64,000 nucleotides of DNA from Glebionis coronaria (taxonomy: Eukaryota; Streptophyta; Magnoliopsida; Asterales; Asteraceae): the NCBI GenBank assembly GCA_025667525.1, contig CM046878.1:394944974-395008973 (forward strand), written 5' to 3'. The notes under the pieces were generated by a model, which worked only from the letters and a program-made list of their open reading frames with translations, was not told the origin of the DNA and ran no database searches. Of the stretch, positions 11,619-22,135 are shown piece after piece. The position numbers and the translations under genes are program-made. Numbering within the stretch: position 1 is the first letter of the stretch; the number at the start of each line of letters is the position of its first letter.

Positions 11619-11939
11619 ATTAGAACAACTATGAAATAATAAAACTACAATTTGAGAGAAAACTAAAACAAAAACTAAGCTAACTATGAAAGGAAAAAGG
11701 AAAAAAAAAACTGAAATTACAATGAGATGGATGGGATATATATAAGCTGTGAAAGCAGAGGCAATTTTGTCTTTTTCTCTCTTTATTTTGCCTTGTTTTC
11801 TCCGAATAGTACACTGCAGTTGTCCCATTTCTTGGATCGTGCGCCCATTAATGCCTGGCACATGCCCATTCTTATTGTTTTCATCGCCCATGCGACATGG
11901 CCACTTTTCATTGGTTATCCGCCTCTGCCACTCTGCACT

Positions 11940-12155
11940 CTGCCACCTCGTACTGACGTGGCGACGCCGCCGCCACGTGTCACTCCCTGATTGGTCCGCC
12001 GCCACTGGCACCTGCCACCTCTACAACCTCGGACTGACACGTCGGCGTCGTCGCCACGTGTCAGCCTCTCATTGGGCAGCCGCCTGCCACCTGCAACCTC
12101 GGACTACCATGACGGCTCCGCCACTGCTGCCACCTCGTACCTGTAATAGTTATGA
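11940..12155. repeat. 72-bp imperfect tandem repeat, three units
   Basis: Units begin CTGCCACCT at about 11940, 12011 and 12083 (spacing 71-72 bp). Each continues with a C/T-rich stretch and CGGACT or CGTACT. The first two each contain a CACGTG site; the third has lost it. Confidence 0.65.
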
Positions 12156-12292
12156 GCTGTCAGTGCCACGTGGCGCGCTGGCATTGGCCAGCCCCCGCCA
12201 CGTGGTTGCTGATGTCAGTTGGTCTGGATCGGGTCTGAACCGGGTCTGGTCTGAACCGGTCGCCACGTGGACCACTCAGAGAGTGACACGTG
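11974..12292. promoter_or_regulatory. Cluster of six CACGTG (G-box/ABRE) palindromes
   Basis: CACGTG at 11974, 12055, 12167, 12199, 12264 and 12287, mostly as CCACGTGG or CCACGTGT; the last is ACACGTGGC, the classic ABRE form. These are binding sites of plant bZIP and bHLH factors. Six in 320 bp is far above chance. Confidence 0.6.
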
Positions 12293-12464
12293 GCAACTGG
12301 ATAATAATCCAACCCTTTTGCCAGCGCCTGGACTCGAACATGGGGTGTGGCTGCCAAATCTTAGCGCCCAAAAGAATGCCAGCTGAGCTGAGCATTCCTT
12401 TAGGTTTATACTTGCAAAATGTTTTAATTAATCCCATTTGGTTCTTCGGCATAGCAATTTATAA

Positions 12465-12533
12465 TCCCCCCCCCCCCCACCCAATTTGAACTAGTTAATA
12501 AAAATAATAATAATAATAATAATAAAATTAATA
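12465..12533. repeat. Poly-C tract followed by (TAA)n microsatellite
   Basis: A run of about 13-14 C at 12465-12478, then AATAATAAT repeats at about 12500-12533. Further TAA-rich sequence lies at 12630-12650. Confidence 0.8.
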
Positions 12534-12639
12534 AAATTATAATTCTATTGCTAAAAGAGTGAGAGCTCAGATAGTATCTAGGCTACCAACTAACTTTTTG
12601 TAAATCCTATTATTTTAATAAAGTGTTGATTATAATAAT

Positions 12640-13060
12640 AATAATAAAAAAAATACGGAAATTATTTAATTTTTTATAAAAAAACTTTATTTTATTTTTA
12701 TTTTTATTTATTTCGAAAGTATATTATTTATTTATTAAAAACTAATTAAACTTAAAAAAATTAGTAAAGAACAAACCGTGAGGAGTTACGATGCGAGGTC
12801 AGGACCGTTGGTTTCGTAATTTCGTGCTCTTTCCATTTTCGTGCTTGTTTTGCCGTTTCTTGACATTGTCTTTTGTCCTTTTCTTCAATAAATGCCCGTA
12901 AAATCCCGTGTTTTCTCTCTTTTTGATATTTTGTACCTATTTCACAACAAAAACACAAACCACTCATAATTCGGACATGTATGATATTAATTACACGTTT
13001 TGGTCTCATTTTACCTTGTTTTAAGTGGAAAAAAGATAAGTGTTTACACACTTATTAACG
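12640..13060 (-). mobile_element. Decayed LTR fragment related to the TE-G/TE-H LTR family
   Basis: The minus strand from 13060 reads TTAATAAGTGTGTAAACAC, close to the TE-H LTR start (TGATAGGTGTGAAAACAC). It then shares the blocks GTGGTTTGTGTTTTTGTTGTGA and TTTATTGAAGAAAA(A/G)GACAAAAGACAA with 57330-57435. The left extent is unclear because the sequence turns into simple A/T-rich DNA. The LTR start dinucleotide has mutated from TG to TT. Confidence 0.6.
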
Positions 13061-13139
13061 ACCTAAAACGTCGAAACCAAGGTTTGCCTCCCAAGCTGAT
13101 GTGAGTAACAATATTTGAAAACCAGTCACTCCTCATCAT

Positions 13140-13875
13140 ATGCCTAACTTAAGAGAAGAATCTAGGAATATTTCCAAGAACCTCCCAAGGCGTAGTTCAA
13201 ATGACACGGGTCATATAAGCTATCTAGAAGATGCTAAGAAAAAGGCACAAGAAAGAGATATGAGCAAACCAAAACCTAGGAAAGTTAATCACACATCCAA
13301 GAATTGGCCTGCATATAAGAGTAGTGGTGTATCGTTTAATGTTGTGCACAAATCAGATTACCCAAGGAACTCTAGATCCTTCTCCGATGGCAAACGCATT
13401 GTTTGTTCAAAATGTAACAAATGTGTCTTAAATGATATTCATGATGATTGCATAACGAAAGTCCTAAATAAGGTGAACTCCTATGCTAGATTACCTGAAA
13501 TATGAATCCATAAAGGAGATAGTTTTTCTACAAATAAGTCTTTCGTTGTGCATAAAAAAAATATCTAGTCTTAAATGGAAACCCACGAGCAGAATATTCC
13601 AAACAATTGGTCTTAGGTGGGTTCCTACGGGAAAGATATTTCCCTCTAGCACGACAGCGGTTCACTGTGAACCCCCACATGGTCCTAACAAAGACATCAC
13701 TAACCCATATGAAAGCATACAAACTACTGATGAAAGTGTAGGTAAAAACGTCAAGGTTCAACACGAACAAAATGGTCCACTATTTGTATATCGTCCAACC
13801 AAAGACAATCTAAGAGTTTGGATGTTGAAGAAGTTGATATCCAAGAAACAAGTGTCTCAGGGGTTTCACAATTAA
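13140..13875 (+). pseudogene. Copia Gag C-terminal/linker fragment
   Basis: Two open segments in different frames (13140-13505 and 13483-13875) overlap at a frameshift near 13490. The first has a basic low-complexity run and a Cys/His cluster (CSKCNKCVLNDIHDDC). The second has a conserved LRWVPTGKIF motif and ends in TKDNLRVW. In the Copia lineage with coiled-coil Gag these motifs lie between the extension and the protease, so this is the stretch just downstream of what TE-B keeps at 6512. Its role is unknown, and no protease follows. Confidence 0.6.
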
Positions 13876-14238
13876 GCTTAACGATGACTTACAGTCACAT
13901 AACAGACTGTAACTCGTATGTCAAATAAAGGAACACTTATCTCGTACGATAACTTATCCTCGGAAAGAGAAATTCCCACAACAGGTTCGACATATTCAAC
14001 GTCATTTAAAGAGTTGGCAATCTTCTTCTATGCATATTTCAATGGAGCAAATCAAGTTGTTTTAAAGTCTTCCGTTGTTACTACTACGGATGCACCCGAT
14101 CAATGTCAACAAGAAACATGATTTCATTTCATCTACATCAACTCAAGGACTAACTGTCACCGCTAATGGGAAATTTGACATGTTAATATTTTTCCTATTT
14201 TTTTGTGAAGATAAATTTTTTAAAAAACAATTCAAAAA
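13876..14238 (+). other. TE-C non-coding sequence up to the TE-D insertion
   Basis: Contains one diverged unit (about 13885-14010) of the 147-bp repeat seen at 23563-23860, with the same GATAACTTATC...GAGAAATT phrases. It ends in an A-rich stretch that was the insertion target. Confidence 0.45.
14234..14238. repeat. Target site duplication of TE-D, left (AAAAA)
   Basis: AAAAA abuts the LTR start TGTAGAAACTAG at 14239. The same 5 bp follow the right LTR at 23358-23362. Being a homopolymer, it is weaker evidence than a mixed sequence would be. Confidence 0.6.
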
Positions 14239-14955
14239 TGTAGAAACTAGAAGGGGGGGAGGTTGAATAGTTTCTTATATTTACTTGTTAAAAGATGGTT
14301 TTCAAAAATTCTTTTTCAAAAACTTAGGCTTGAGGAAATATGTGAAATCTTCTTATGCACAATATGAACAATGATAGTGTAACTAAACTAATACTAACTA
14401 ATGTATATGCACAAAGAATAAAGAATGTAAAGAGTTAAGGGTAAAGAAAGATCAAACCAAACACCAAGGATTTATAGTGGTTCGGCAACGAAGCTCACTC
14501 CTCGTTCCTACTCCACTCCTCGAGTACGCCTTACTCGAGAGTTCACTACACAACAAGCTCCTTATGGTGGAGAAAACCGTACACGTTGCTTAACCAATTT
14601 CTGACTCTAAGCTAAAATTTGAGCCCTAATCGTAGCTAGGACCAATCTACACAACTATACTTAGTACATACACAACTTCTAAATAGACACAACTACTTGC
14701 ATCTTCACAACTATGACACAACAACAAATGTATAAGATGTTATCTTCAAAGTATCTTTGGTGGTGGACTCAACACTTCACAAGGATAGTGTTCTTCTCTT
14801 TGCACTTGGAGAGGAAGGGATGGATGGAATAGATTCACTTCTAAACAAGTAGTAATCAATCAAATGTTCAAAGATTTGAGTGATTAAAGAAGAGTGTTTG
14901 AATCTGGAAATAGATGTGCAAAAGAGGTAAGGAGAAAAGCTGAGAATGGTCCACA

Positions 14956-14962
14956 ATTTATA
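14956..14962 (-). promoter_or_regulatory. TATA box in TE-D 3' LTR
   Basis: The minus strand reads CCTATAAATTG. It is repeated at 22856-22862 in the 5' LTR, where it would drive the element RNA. Confidence 0.6.
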
Positions 14963-14990
14963 GGACAAAGGGCCAACGGATATATCTGCC

Positions 14991-15057
14991 CGCGGTTCCC
15001 TATCTCAGCCCGCGGTACCTTATCGATAAGGAACCGCATAGGCACTAGGGAACCGCC
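14991..15057. promoter_or_regulatory. Palindromic GCGGTTCC/GGAACCGC cluster, TE-D 3' LTR
   Basis: GCGGTTCC at 14992, then a 26-bp palindrome with one mismatched pair at 15012-15037 (GCGGTACCTTATC facing GATAAGGAACCGC), then GGGAACCGCC at 15048. It lies about 30-100 bp upstream of the TATA box in transcription sense. Confidence 0.7.
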
Positions 15058-15457
15058 GGAGTAGACTTCGCTCTCTTTTTGTCCTTTAGTGGTGGAGGTC
15101 TTATCTGATTATAAAATATCCTGATGGAATATTCCAAATCAAACAAGAATATGCCATTTTCAAATTTTCAAATATTTAATTTAATAAAACATTATCTTAA
15201 AAAGAAATTTTAATAAAAACTTGTCACACTTAATAAAAAGTGAGTTTTAAGAAAAGATTAAATCACTTGATCACTTGATTAAGGTTAGTACTTGTTTATT
15301 CATACCTTAAGTGAAAATGGGTAAAATGAAAAATACTTGAACTCACGAATTCGTTTTTCGTTGTTTTCGTAAATGCTTGTTTTTACATATTGTCGTAATC
15401 AAAACTAAGCGAGACCGAAAAATGCAAGTAACGTTTTTAGGCATTATTGCATTAACA

Positions 15458-15475
15458 ATCTCCCCTTTTTTGATT
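15458..15475 (-). other. Polypurine tract of TE-D
   Basis: The minus strand reads ATCAAAAAAGGGGAGAT directly against the LTR start TGTTAATGC. This is the plus-strand primer site for reverse transcription. Confidence 0.8.
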
Positions 15476-15530
15476 CCGACAATACATAAACTCAATCACA
15501 CAAAAACAAGATTTTCGAAGACGAGTTTAT

Positions 15531-15632
15531 TCATTTCTCCCCCTTTGTCGAAGCAAAAAGGTTGCACAAGTCGGTGTTGAAGAGACGGACTTTGCAAAGA
15601 CTCCCCTTTAGTGCTTACTCCCCGTTGCTTGG
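15531..15632 (-). other. Additional PPT-like tracts of TE-D
   Basis: The minus strand has GACAAAGGGGGAGAAATG (15531-15549), TAAAGGGGAGTC (about 15600-15611) and AACGGGGAGTAAG (about 15617-15629). Multiple PPT copies before the 3' LTR are a known Sirevirus trait. Confidence 0.6.
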
Positions 15633-16977
15633 GGCACCGATGAATCGAGATATGGTGACAAGCTACATAGAAGGGTTAGTTGAACAAAAGAGACAACCAA
15701 CAAGATATAGCTATAGGTCACAAATAAAATAAAATAAAAAGAGAAGAAAACACAAAGACTAAGATCCAAGTGAAGTCATTAAAAAAATCATACAAAGATG
15801 TATGAAAAAGGAAACAAGCCAAAAGCATAAATCTAATCCTAGTTAATCTAGAATTCTAAGATTTGCTTGAATTAGGTGTCTTGTGGTTAAACAACCAATG
15901 CTTATATGAAACACAAGGTAGTGGCGGAAGGTGGTGGTGGTGGCTTGGTGGAGATCTCATAATCATAGTGGAGAGGAGGCTTGATTAAGAGACTCTTGAT
16001 GTAGCTCAACTCTTCATAGATGTGTGTCATGGCAAGATGTTGATATTGACAACAATGACAATATGTCCCATGGTGCATGACATTATCGTGAGAAGGAGGA
16101 AGAACACTAAAGGGTGGTGGTGGAAGAAAAGATGTTCCACAATCAACATTCTTGGTAGAAGAAATGTGATTAAGAGTGTTCTTGGGTGAATTTGAATTGA
16201 AAGTGTTCTTGGGTGAGTTAGGTTGAAAGCAATTGGGGAAAATGGAGGAGAATCAAGGCTTTCATTAGGAGAATAAGACATTTTAGGATGTGAAGTATGG
16301 CAAAATGCTTATGGTTAAATAGGGAAGGCTCAAGGTATTTTTAGGGTGGTCAAAGGTTTGAAACAAAGATTCCCAAAAGTGTTAGAACAAATTTGGAGTT
16401 TCAGAAATACCCAAAAAAGGAAGCATTGTACGCGGTTCCTTATCACTTATGGTGGTTCCTTATCGCTAAGGGACCGCGGTTCATATATGGAACCGCCTAA
16501 AGAGGCTGTGTTTTGGTGGTGAAGGAAGATTTTTCAGCAAATCTTATTTTTCTAGTCTAACTGATCATAGGGATATGCTTAAAAGCAAAGATAGACAAGA
16601 AAACACATACGAACTCACCAAATAGAGATTTGACCAAAATACATGGATTTTAAAATAAAAATCGATGTAGGAGGTGTGTAAGACAAGACCTTAAGTCATG
16701 ACACAATGATTCTCCATGATTCTATCTTGTTCTTGCTATGTTTGAGAGAATCATACATATGAATTATGTAAGCTCGAGATTATTAGCAAGAATCTATGAA
16801 AAAACGTTTTTAGATTGAATTAACAATATCAAAAACATTTCTTGACCATTTTCGAAAGAGATTTTGAGAATTTTGAAAAGGATAAGAGAAGATTTTCAAA
16901 AAGAGTTTAGGAGACTCAATGACTCAAAGTGATAAAAGACTCAAAAGAAAATAACAGACTCAATAAAAGGAAAGCAA
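15633..16977 (-). other. TE-D 3' non-coding spacer
   Basis: About 1.35 kb between the end of RNase H and the PPTs. Its longest open frame is 84 codons (16281-16027, Pro/Leu/His-rich, starting MSYSPNESLD), which I do not recognise; Sireviruses sometimes carry an extra ORF here, but I see no membrane-fusion features. It contains a second palindrome cluster at 16432-16497. Confidence 0.6.
16432..16497. repeat. Palindromic GCGGTTCC cluster, TE-D 3' spacer
   Basis: GCGGTTCCTTATC (16432), GTGGTTCCTTATC facing GCTAAGGGACCGC (16452-16477) and GGAACCGCC (about 16489). The vocabulary is the same as in the LTR promoter. Confidence 0.65.
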
Positions 16978-18506
16978 TTAAAGAATGTGTTCCATTAATC
17001 CTAGACCTAGACGCAAGTAATTAAAAGGTTCCCTCTTAAGTGGCTTAGTGAAGATGTCGGCTAAGTTATCCTCGGAGGGTACCTTCTCAATTGAAATGTT
17101 CCTCTTTTGAACATTATCCCTAAGGAAATGGTGGCGAATTTCTATGTGCTTGGTTCGCGAATGTTGCACGGGATTCTTTCTAAGGTCTATAGCACCTTTA
17201 TTGTCGCACATGATGGGAACATCATCAAGAGAAATCTCGTGATCAACAAACGCTTGCTTCATCCATAGAGCTTGTTGGCATGCTTTTCCGGCACTCACAT
17301 ACTCGGCTTCCGTGGTGGATATCGCAAGAGCGGTTTGTTTCTTGGAGAACCAAGAAGTTAAACAACAACCCATGAAGGTACAAACTCCACTAGTGCTTTT
17401 CCGGTCCACATTGTCTCCCGCATGATCCGAGTCCGCGTATACAATGGTTTCTACACCGGTCCCTTTAGGATACCATAATCCTAAATGTATAGTGCCCTTA
17501 ATGTATCAGAAGATACGCTTAACCGCTTCAAGGTGAGAGGTTTTGGGAGCCTCTTGGAAGCGAGCACAAAGGCAAACACTAAACATGATATCCGGTCTAC
17601 TTGCCGTTAGGTACAACAAACTACCAATCATACCTCTATATTTGGTGTTGTCTACCGACTCACAATCATCATCTACGGTGAGTTTAGTATCCGAGGCCAC
17701 TGGGGTCTTCATTGGTCTAGATTCTTCTAATCCAAATTTCGTTAGCATTTCTTTAGCATACTTAGATTGACTAAAGAAAATACCATCATCCATTTGTTTA
17801 ATTTGGAGTCCTAAAAAGAAGTTAAGTTCTCCCATCATACTCATTTCAAACTCATCATGCATGATTTTGTCAAAGTCATCACACAATTCTTGACAAGTTG
17901 AGCCAAATATAATGTCATCAACATATATTTGCACGATTATGAGGTGAGAACCTTTCTTCTTTGTAAAGAGCGTACCATCCCCATGGTATACTCATGTTTA
18001 ACAAGAAACGCTTTAAGTCTATTATACCAAGCTTTGGGTGCTTGTTTAAAACTATAGAGTGCCTTCTTAAGCTTGTAAACATGATTCGGTTTCTCAAAAT
18101 CAATGAAGCCGGGAGGTTGAGCCACATATACCTCCTCATTGATCAAACCGTTAAGAAACGCACTCTTTACATACATTTGTTGAAGCTTAAAGTCTAAGGC
18201 ACAAGCGTAGGCTAAAAGGATTCTAATGGATTCTAATCTTGCTACCGGTGCATATGTCTCGTCATAATCAATTCCTTCTTGTTGATTATAGCCTTGAGCT
18301 ACAAGTCTAGCCTTGTTACGAGACACAACACCATTCTCATCTAACTTATTCCTATAGACCCATTTGGTTCCAATAATGGTAGAACTTCTAGGTGGAGGAA
18401 CAAGTTCCCAAACATCATTAGCAACGAATTGATTCAATTCTTCTTGCATCGCAATGACCCAACTCTCATCCGTCAAAGCTTCTTTAACATTCTTTGGTTC
18501 AATCAA
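16978..18506 (-). pseudogene. TE-D reverse transcriptase and RNase H, broken
   Basis: On the minus strand, RT begins with EPKNVKEAL...WVIAMQEEL and continues through GTKWVYRNK and ARLVAQGYNQQEGIDY. The first catalytic motif reads YVKSAFLNG, where the family has Asp, so one metal-binding residue is lost (codon TAT at 18171-18173). A small deletion near 17974 shifts the frame before YVDDIIFGS, which is intact. A TGA at 17506-17508, where an Arg codon is expected, separates RT from RNase H. RNase H continues with the DRKSTSGVCTF, STTEAEYVSAG and RTKHIEIRHHFL motifs and ends LKREPFNYLRLGLGL. The lost Asp alone should abolish polymerase activity. Confidence 0.88.
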
Positions 18507-18647
18507 GGAGACGAAACAAAAGAAGTTGCTTTGGTTTTGGACTTGAGATCTTAGGGTCCTTTGATTTAAGTCACCAATGATATTATTGAGAGTATGATCC
18601 TTAGACTCCTTAATGTTTACTTCCTTTTAAACACTAAGGTCTTCAAC
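18507..18647 (-). pseudogene. TE-D integrase-RT linker with two stops
   Basis: The low-similarity linker between integrase and RT contains TGA at 18648-18650 and TAA near 18625. It stays in the RT frame after that (NNIIGDLNQRTLRSQ). Confidence 0.6.
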
Positions 18648-19709
18648 TCATATTTTTCTAACCTCTTTGGCTTTAGCTACTTCTATTTCATCCAAGTCAT
18701 CATCAACCAATGGTGGTGTCTTGGGTAAAGGTGGGGTTTCATCAAAAGTCACGTTAAGTGATTCTTCAATTACGCTCGAGGTTCTATTGAGGACTATGTA
18801 GGCTTTGCTAGTTTTGGAATAACCTAAAAGGATACCTTCGTAAGACTTTGGGTCGAACTTGGTAAGGTAGTCTTTGGTGTTGAGGATAAAGCACTTGCTT
18901 CCAAACACCCTAAAGTATTCCAATGAGGGTTTCTTACCTTTAAGAATCTCATAGGGGGTCTTTCCTAGGAAAGGTCGAATAAGAATTCGGTTGAGAATAT
19001 AAGTCGATGTGTCCACGGCATTGCACCAAAACTTTTGAGGCAAAGATTGCTCGTTTAACATCGTCCTACTCATCTCTTGGAGGGTCCTATTCTTCCTTTC
19101 AACTAACCCATTTGATTGTGGAGTGCGAGGAGCCGAGAAGTTATGGGTAATACCATGAGCTTCACAAAAGGCACCAGATTGCACTTCATTATCAAATTCC
19201 CTACCATGATCCGTCCTAATAGAGACAATTGGACATCCTAGTTGATTTTGAATTCTTCGACTAAAGATTTCGAAATGGTCGAAAGCTTCATTCTTAGATG
19301 CCAAAAATCTAGTCCAAGTGAATCTAGAATAGTCGTCAACTATAACTAGGGTATAAAGGTTACCTCCTTAACTCCGTATGGCGGAAGGTCCAAAAAGATC
19401 CATATGTAGGAGCTTTAAGCACCGAGAGGTCGAAACCAAATTCTTGGCTTTGTGACTTGAGTGAACTTGCTTTCCAACTTTGCAAGCATCACAAAAGTGA
19501 CTATCAAACTTCATCTTGGGGAGGTGTCTTACCAACTCCTTAGAGACTAAAGATTGAATTAAACGCATATTAGCGTGACCTAATCTTCTATGCCAAAGAG
19601 TAGAACTATCATCTATAGTCGCAAGACATATGTTGTCTTTTGACTTCTTATTGACCTTCATGACATAAAAGCCCATGATTTCTAACACCTTTTCCAATGA
19701 CCTTTCCAT
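18648..19709 (-). pseudogene. TE-D integrase (with GAG_pre-integrase zinc region), broken by one stop
   Basis: The HHCC zinc region is seen as LWHRRLGHANM...FCDACKVGKQ, then DLFGPSAIRS. A TAA at 19368-19370 interrupts at a position that reads Tyr in the family; the frame continues unchanged through VIVDDYSRFTW, RTDHGREFDN and PQSNGLVERKNRT, so the Asp, Asp and Glu of the DDE site are all still encoded. The C-terminal part carries SYEGILLGYSKTSKAY, typical of Copia integrases. Family role: insertion of cDNA into chromosomes. Confidence 0.88.
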
Positions 19710-19734
19710 CTTTTATGATTTCACTGTCATGTTC

Positions 19735-20049
19735 TTAAAAGATGACCTTACACTTATTGTCACAAATTTGACCCATACTTAAAAGGTTAAACCCTAGATT
19801 ATCTACGTGCTCAACATTTTCAATGGTCATGGAGTCAAGAGAAACCGTACCTTTTCCAATGATATTACCATGTAGGCTACTAGCGAATGTGACGCTACCT
19901 CCATCATATGCTTTGTAGTGCGAGAACAAAATTCGATTACCCGTCATGTGTTTAGAACAACCACTATCCTTAGTCCACTCGTCGGGTTCCAAATCAATTC
20001 CCAAGCATATCTTGGTAACAACACACAAGATCAAACATTTGGTCCCCAA
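19735..20049 (-). pseudogene. TE-D aspartic protease, broken
   Basis: The DEWTKDSGCSKHMTG motif is the active-site region (DSG) of Copia proteases, followed by FNLLSMGQICD. A TAA at 19735 ends the frame, and an extra T in a T-run near 19669 shifts the frame before integrase. It overlaps the Gag frame end in another frame, so either a frameshift mutation or programmed frameshifting separates Gag and protease; mutation is more likely. Confidence 0.8.
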
Positions 20050-20524
20050 TATCTCATGGGTCCAAAATTGTTAGTTCCAAACATCCCTTGCATTTGGTTG
20101 GGATGCATGAATGGAGGAGGGGTTCCCCATGGAGAACAAAATGGAGGAGGATAATAATTCATATAACCATTTTGTTGTTCATTATTTCTCCTAGGTGTAT
20201 TCGATCTTGGTTTAGAGTTGTAGTCATTCCTTCTAGGTGTTGGAGTTTTACTTCTAGGTCGTGAATTGTTTTGACTATCTCTTCTAGGTGTTGTCATTCT
20301 ACTTCTAGGCCTAGACTCATTTCGTACTCTTGGTGGAGTAGTGGATGGTCTTGATAAACTTTTATCTTCCATTAGAGGCTTACCCGAGGGCTTATAGAAT
20401 TTATCAACGGCATTGTCGTCAAGTATGGGTAATTTGACCTTGTTAACAATAAGATGCTTTGGTTGTTCACCTAAATTTGACTTTTCAGAATGTTCAAGAT
20501 TTTCAGCAAAAACTCTTTCTGGCA

Positions 20525-20591
20525 GCGGTTCTTTATCTAGGGTGGTGGTTCCATAGTGATAAGGAACCGCCCCATACAATCTGGGACCGCG
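20525..20591. repeat. Palindromic GCGGTTCC cluster inside TE-D gag
   Basis: GCGGTTCTTTATC (20525), GTGGTTCC (about 20545), GATAAGGAACCGCC (about 20558) and GGGACCGCG (20583). The same motif set as LTR and 3' spacer is translated here within Gag. Confidence 0.65.
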
Positions 20592-22121
20592 TACAACAGA
20601 CGATTTTTCTGAAAATCTGACTTGTTTATGTTCACTAGTTGATGCTTCATTTGAGTTAAAACATACACCAAGTCTTTCCTTAGAATGAATTTGTTTGTTT
20701 AATATATCATCAAGAGCACTAGTACCTTTCATGAACTTTTCCAATTTAATTGAGGTGCTCTTGAGATCTTCATTCTCTAATCTAAGTTTCTCACAACTTA
20801 AGAAACCTAAATCAACTTCTTTATTTTTCTCAAGTTTGGCTAATTTCTCCCTAAGTTCATTGATCTCATTTTCAAGCTTAGTTTTGATTGATTTTAAGGT
20901 TTTGTTCTTTTCTATGAATTTAAGGCTAAGTTTGTGTAAACTATCATATTTGCCTTCAAATTCAATATCATCTAAGGTGGAGCTATCATTGCTATAATAT
21001 TCAGTTTCGGAATGTACCTCTTTAGAAGTATGAGCCATAAGACATTTCTCCTCTTTGGGGTTGTCATCAACATCTTCACTGCTATCACTCCAAGAACCAC
21101 TAACGAACGCCGTGTGATTCTTATCGCGTGAAGGCTTTGGACAATCACCAATGAAATGATTTGGATCACCACATCTAAAGCAATTCCTATCACCTTTTTC
21201 GTTCTTGTCAAACTGATTCTTTGAGAATGGTTTCTTGTCATTGTTGGGTTGCCTCACGTGTTGACCTCGTCTCTTGAAGAACTTCTTGAAATCTCTCACC
21301 GCCAATGCATACTCCTCGTCATCGCTATCCGAGGAACTATCACGATCGCTTTGTGCCTTCTTGGCTTTGAGTGCAAGAGACTTCCTTTCACTCTTTGTTT
21401 TCACCAATTCCGAATCCTTCAAAATTATCATCTCATGAACCTTCAAGTTGCCTATGAGTTCATCGAGTGATAAAGTTGAGAGATCTTTCGATTCTTCAAT
21501 CGCCGTGACTTTTGCTCTCCACTTCGTATGTAAGGCCTTAGAAACTTCCTAACATTGTTCTTGCTAGAAAAACCTTCATCAAGTGCTTTTAGACTAGTAA
21601 TAATAGTGTTAAACCTAGCAAAAGCACTATCAATAGTTTCATCTTCTAAGATGACAAATTGTTCGTATTGTTAGACAAGAAGATCGATTTTGCTTTCTTT
21701 GACTTGGCTATTACCTTGGTGGGTTACTAAAAGAGTGTTCCAAATATCTTTAGCGGTTTCACACATAAAAATCCTTTCATACTCTTTCTTAGGTAAAGCA
21801 TTATAAATCACCATTTTAGCCTCATTATTCTTCGAAAGTTCCTTTTTAGTATCGTCATTAGCTTTGTCAAAAGTGACCAATTCTTTTGTTTTATAAACTT
21901 CATTAAATTGATAAGGTAAAAAACACCATTGGTAATAACATGCCAAAAATCTAAATCTTTTGATTTCACATAAGTCTCAAATCTATTTTTCCAATAAATA
22001 AAACTATCGGTTTCAAAAAGTGGTGGTCTTTGCATAGTTGCCCTTCTAGGTACTTGTTGGAATCCATAGATCGATTCAAGTTTTAAAATACAATATACTT
22101 TAAAAATTCTTGAGCAACCTC

Positions 22122-22133
22122 GCTCTGATACCA
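22122..22133 (-). other. Primer-binding site of TE-D
   Basis: The minus strand reads TGGTATCAGAGC, complementary to the initiator Met tRNA 3' end, two bases from the LTR end. Confidence 0.9.
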
Positions 22134-22135
22134 AT

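Larger units (their letters stand above)
11619..12490. other. GC-rich island of unknown origin, possible promoter
   Basis: The only clearly GC-rich stretch of the window. It holds a TATATATAA box (11737-11745), a 72-bp tandem repeat and six CACGTG palindromes. A 246-codon plus-strand frame (11749-12489) and a 132-codon minus-strand frame (11613-12011) cross it, but their products are low-complexity (RRRRHVS repeats, Cys/Pro-rich) and match no family I recognise, so I do not call them genes. It could be an old LTR, a stray promoter or the edge of an unseen element. Confidence 0.4.
14239..15457 (-). mobile_element. 3' LTR of TE-D (1219 bp)
   Basis: Plus-strand edges are TGTAGAAACTAG and GCATTATTGCATTAACA. 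It contains the TATA box (14956-14962) and, just upstream in transcription sense, the palindromic GCGGTTCC motifs. A 63-codon minus-strand frame (14777-14968) recurs in the other LTR and has no known family. Confidence 0.9.
20031..22134 (-). pseudogene. TE-D gag (UBN2 domain, coiled coil, zinc knuckle), broken
   Basis: The N-terminal part is split between frames 22134-21808 (FETDSFIYWKNRFETY) and 21946-21671 (UBN2-like: NEAKMVIYNALPKKEYERI, AKDIWNTLLVTHQG), with stops before a long open frame at 21446-20031. That frame encodes a zinc knuckle ([16 protein letters not shown]2CX4HX4C), acidic Ser stretches, a predicted coiled coil ([19 protein letters not shown]) and an Arg/Ser/Pro-rich tail with [23 protein letters not shown] repeats. 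The long Gag supports Sirevirus placement. The palindromic GCGGTTCC cluster lies inside this frame. Confidence 0.85.

Noticed and set aside
11613..12011. 132-codon minus-strand frame ending in a hydrophobic stretch
   Set aside because: It overlaps the same island and runs into the TE-B LTR edge. No support beyond being open.
11749..12489. 246-codon plus-strand frame in the GC-rich island
   Set aside because: Its internal repeats (RRRRHVS) come from the 72-bp DNA repeat. The rest is low-complexity with no family resemblance, and high GC reduces stops by chance.
16027..16281. Envelope-like ORF in the TE-D 3' spacer
   Set aside because: Only 84 codons, with no signal peptide, no coiled coil and no clear transmembrane segment.
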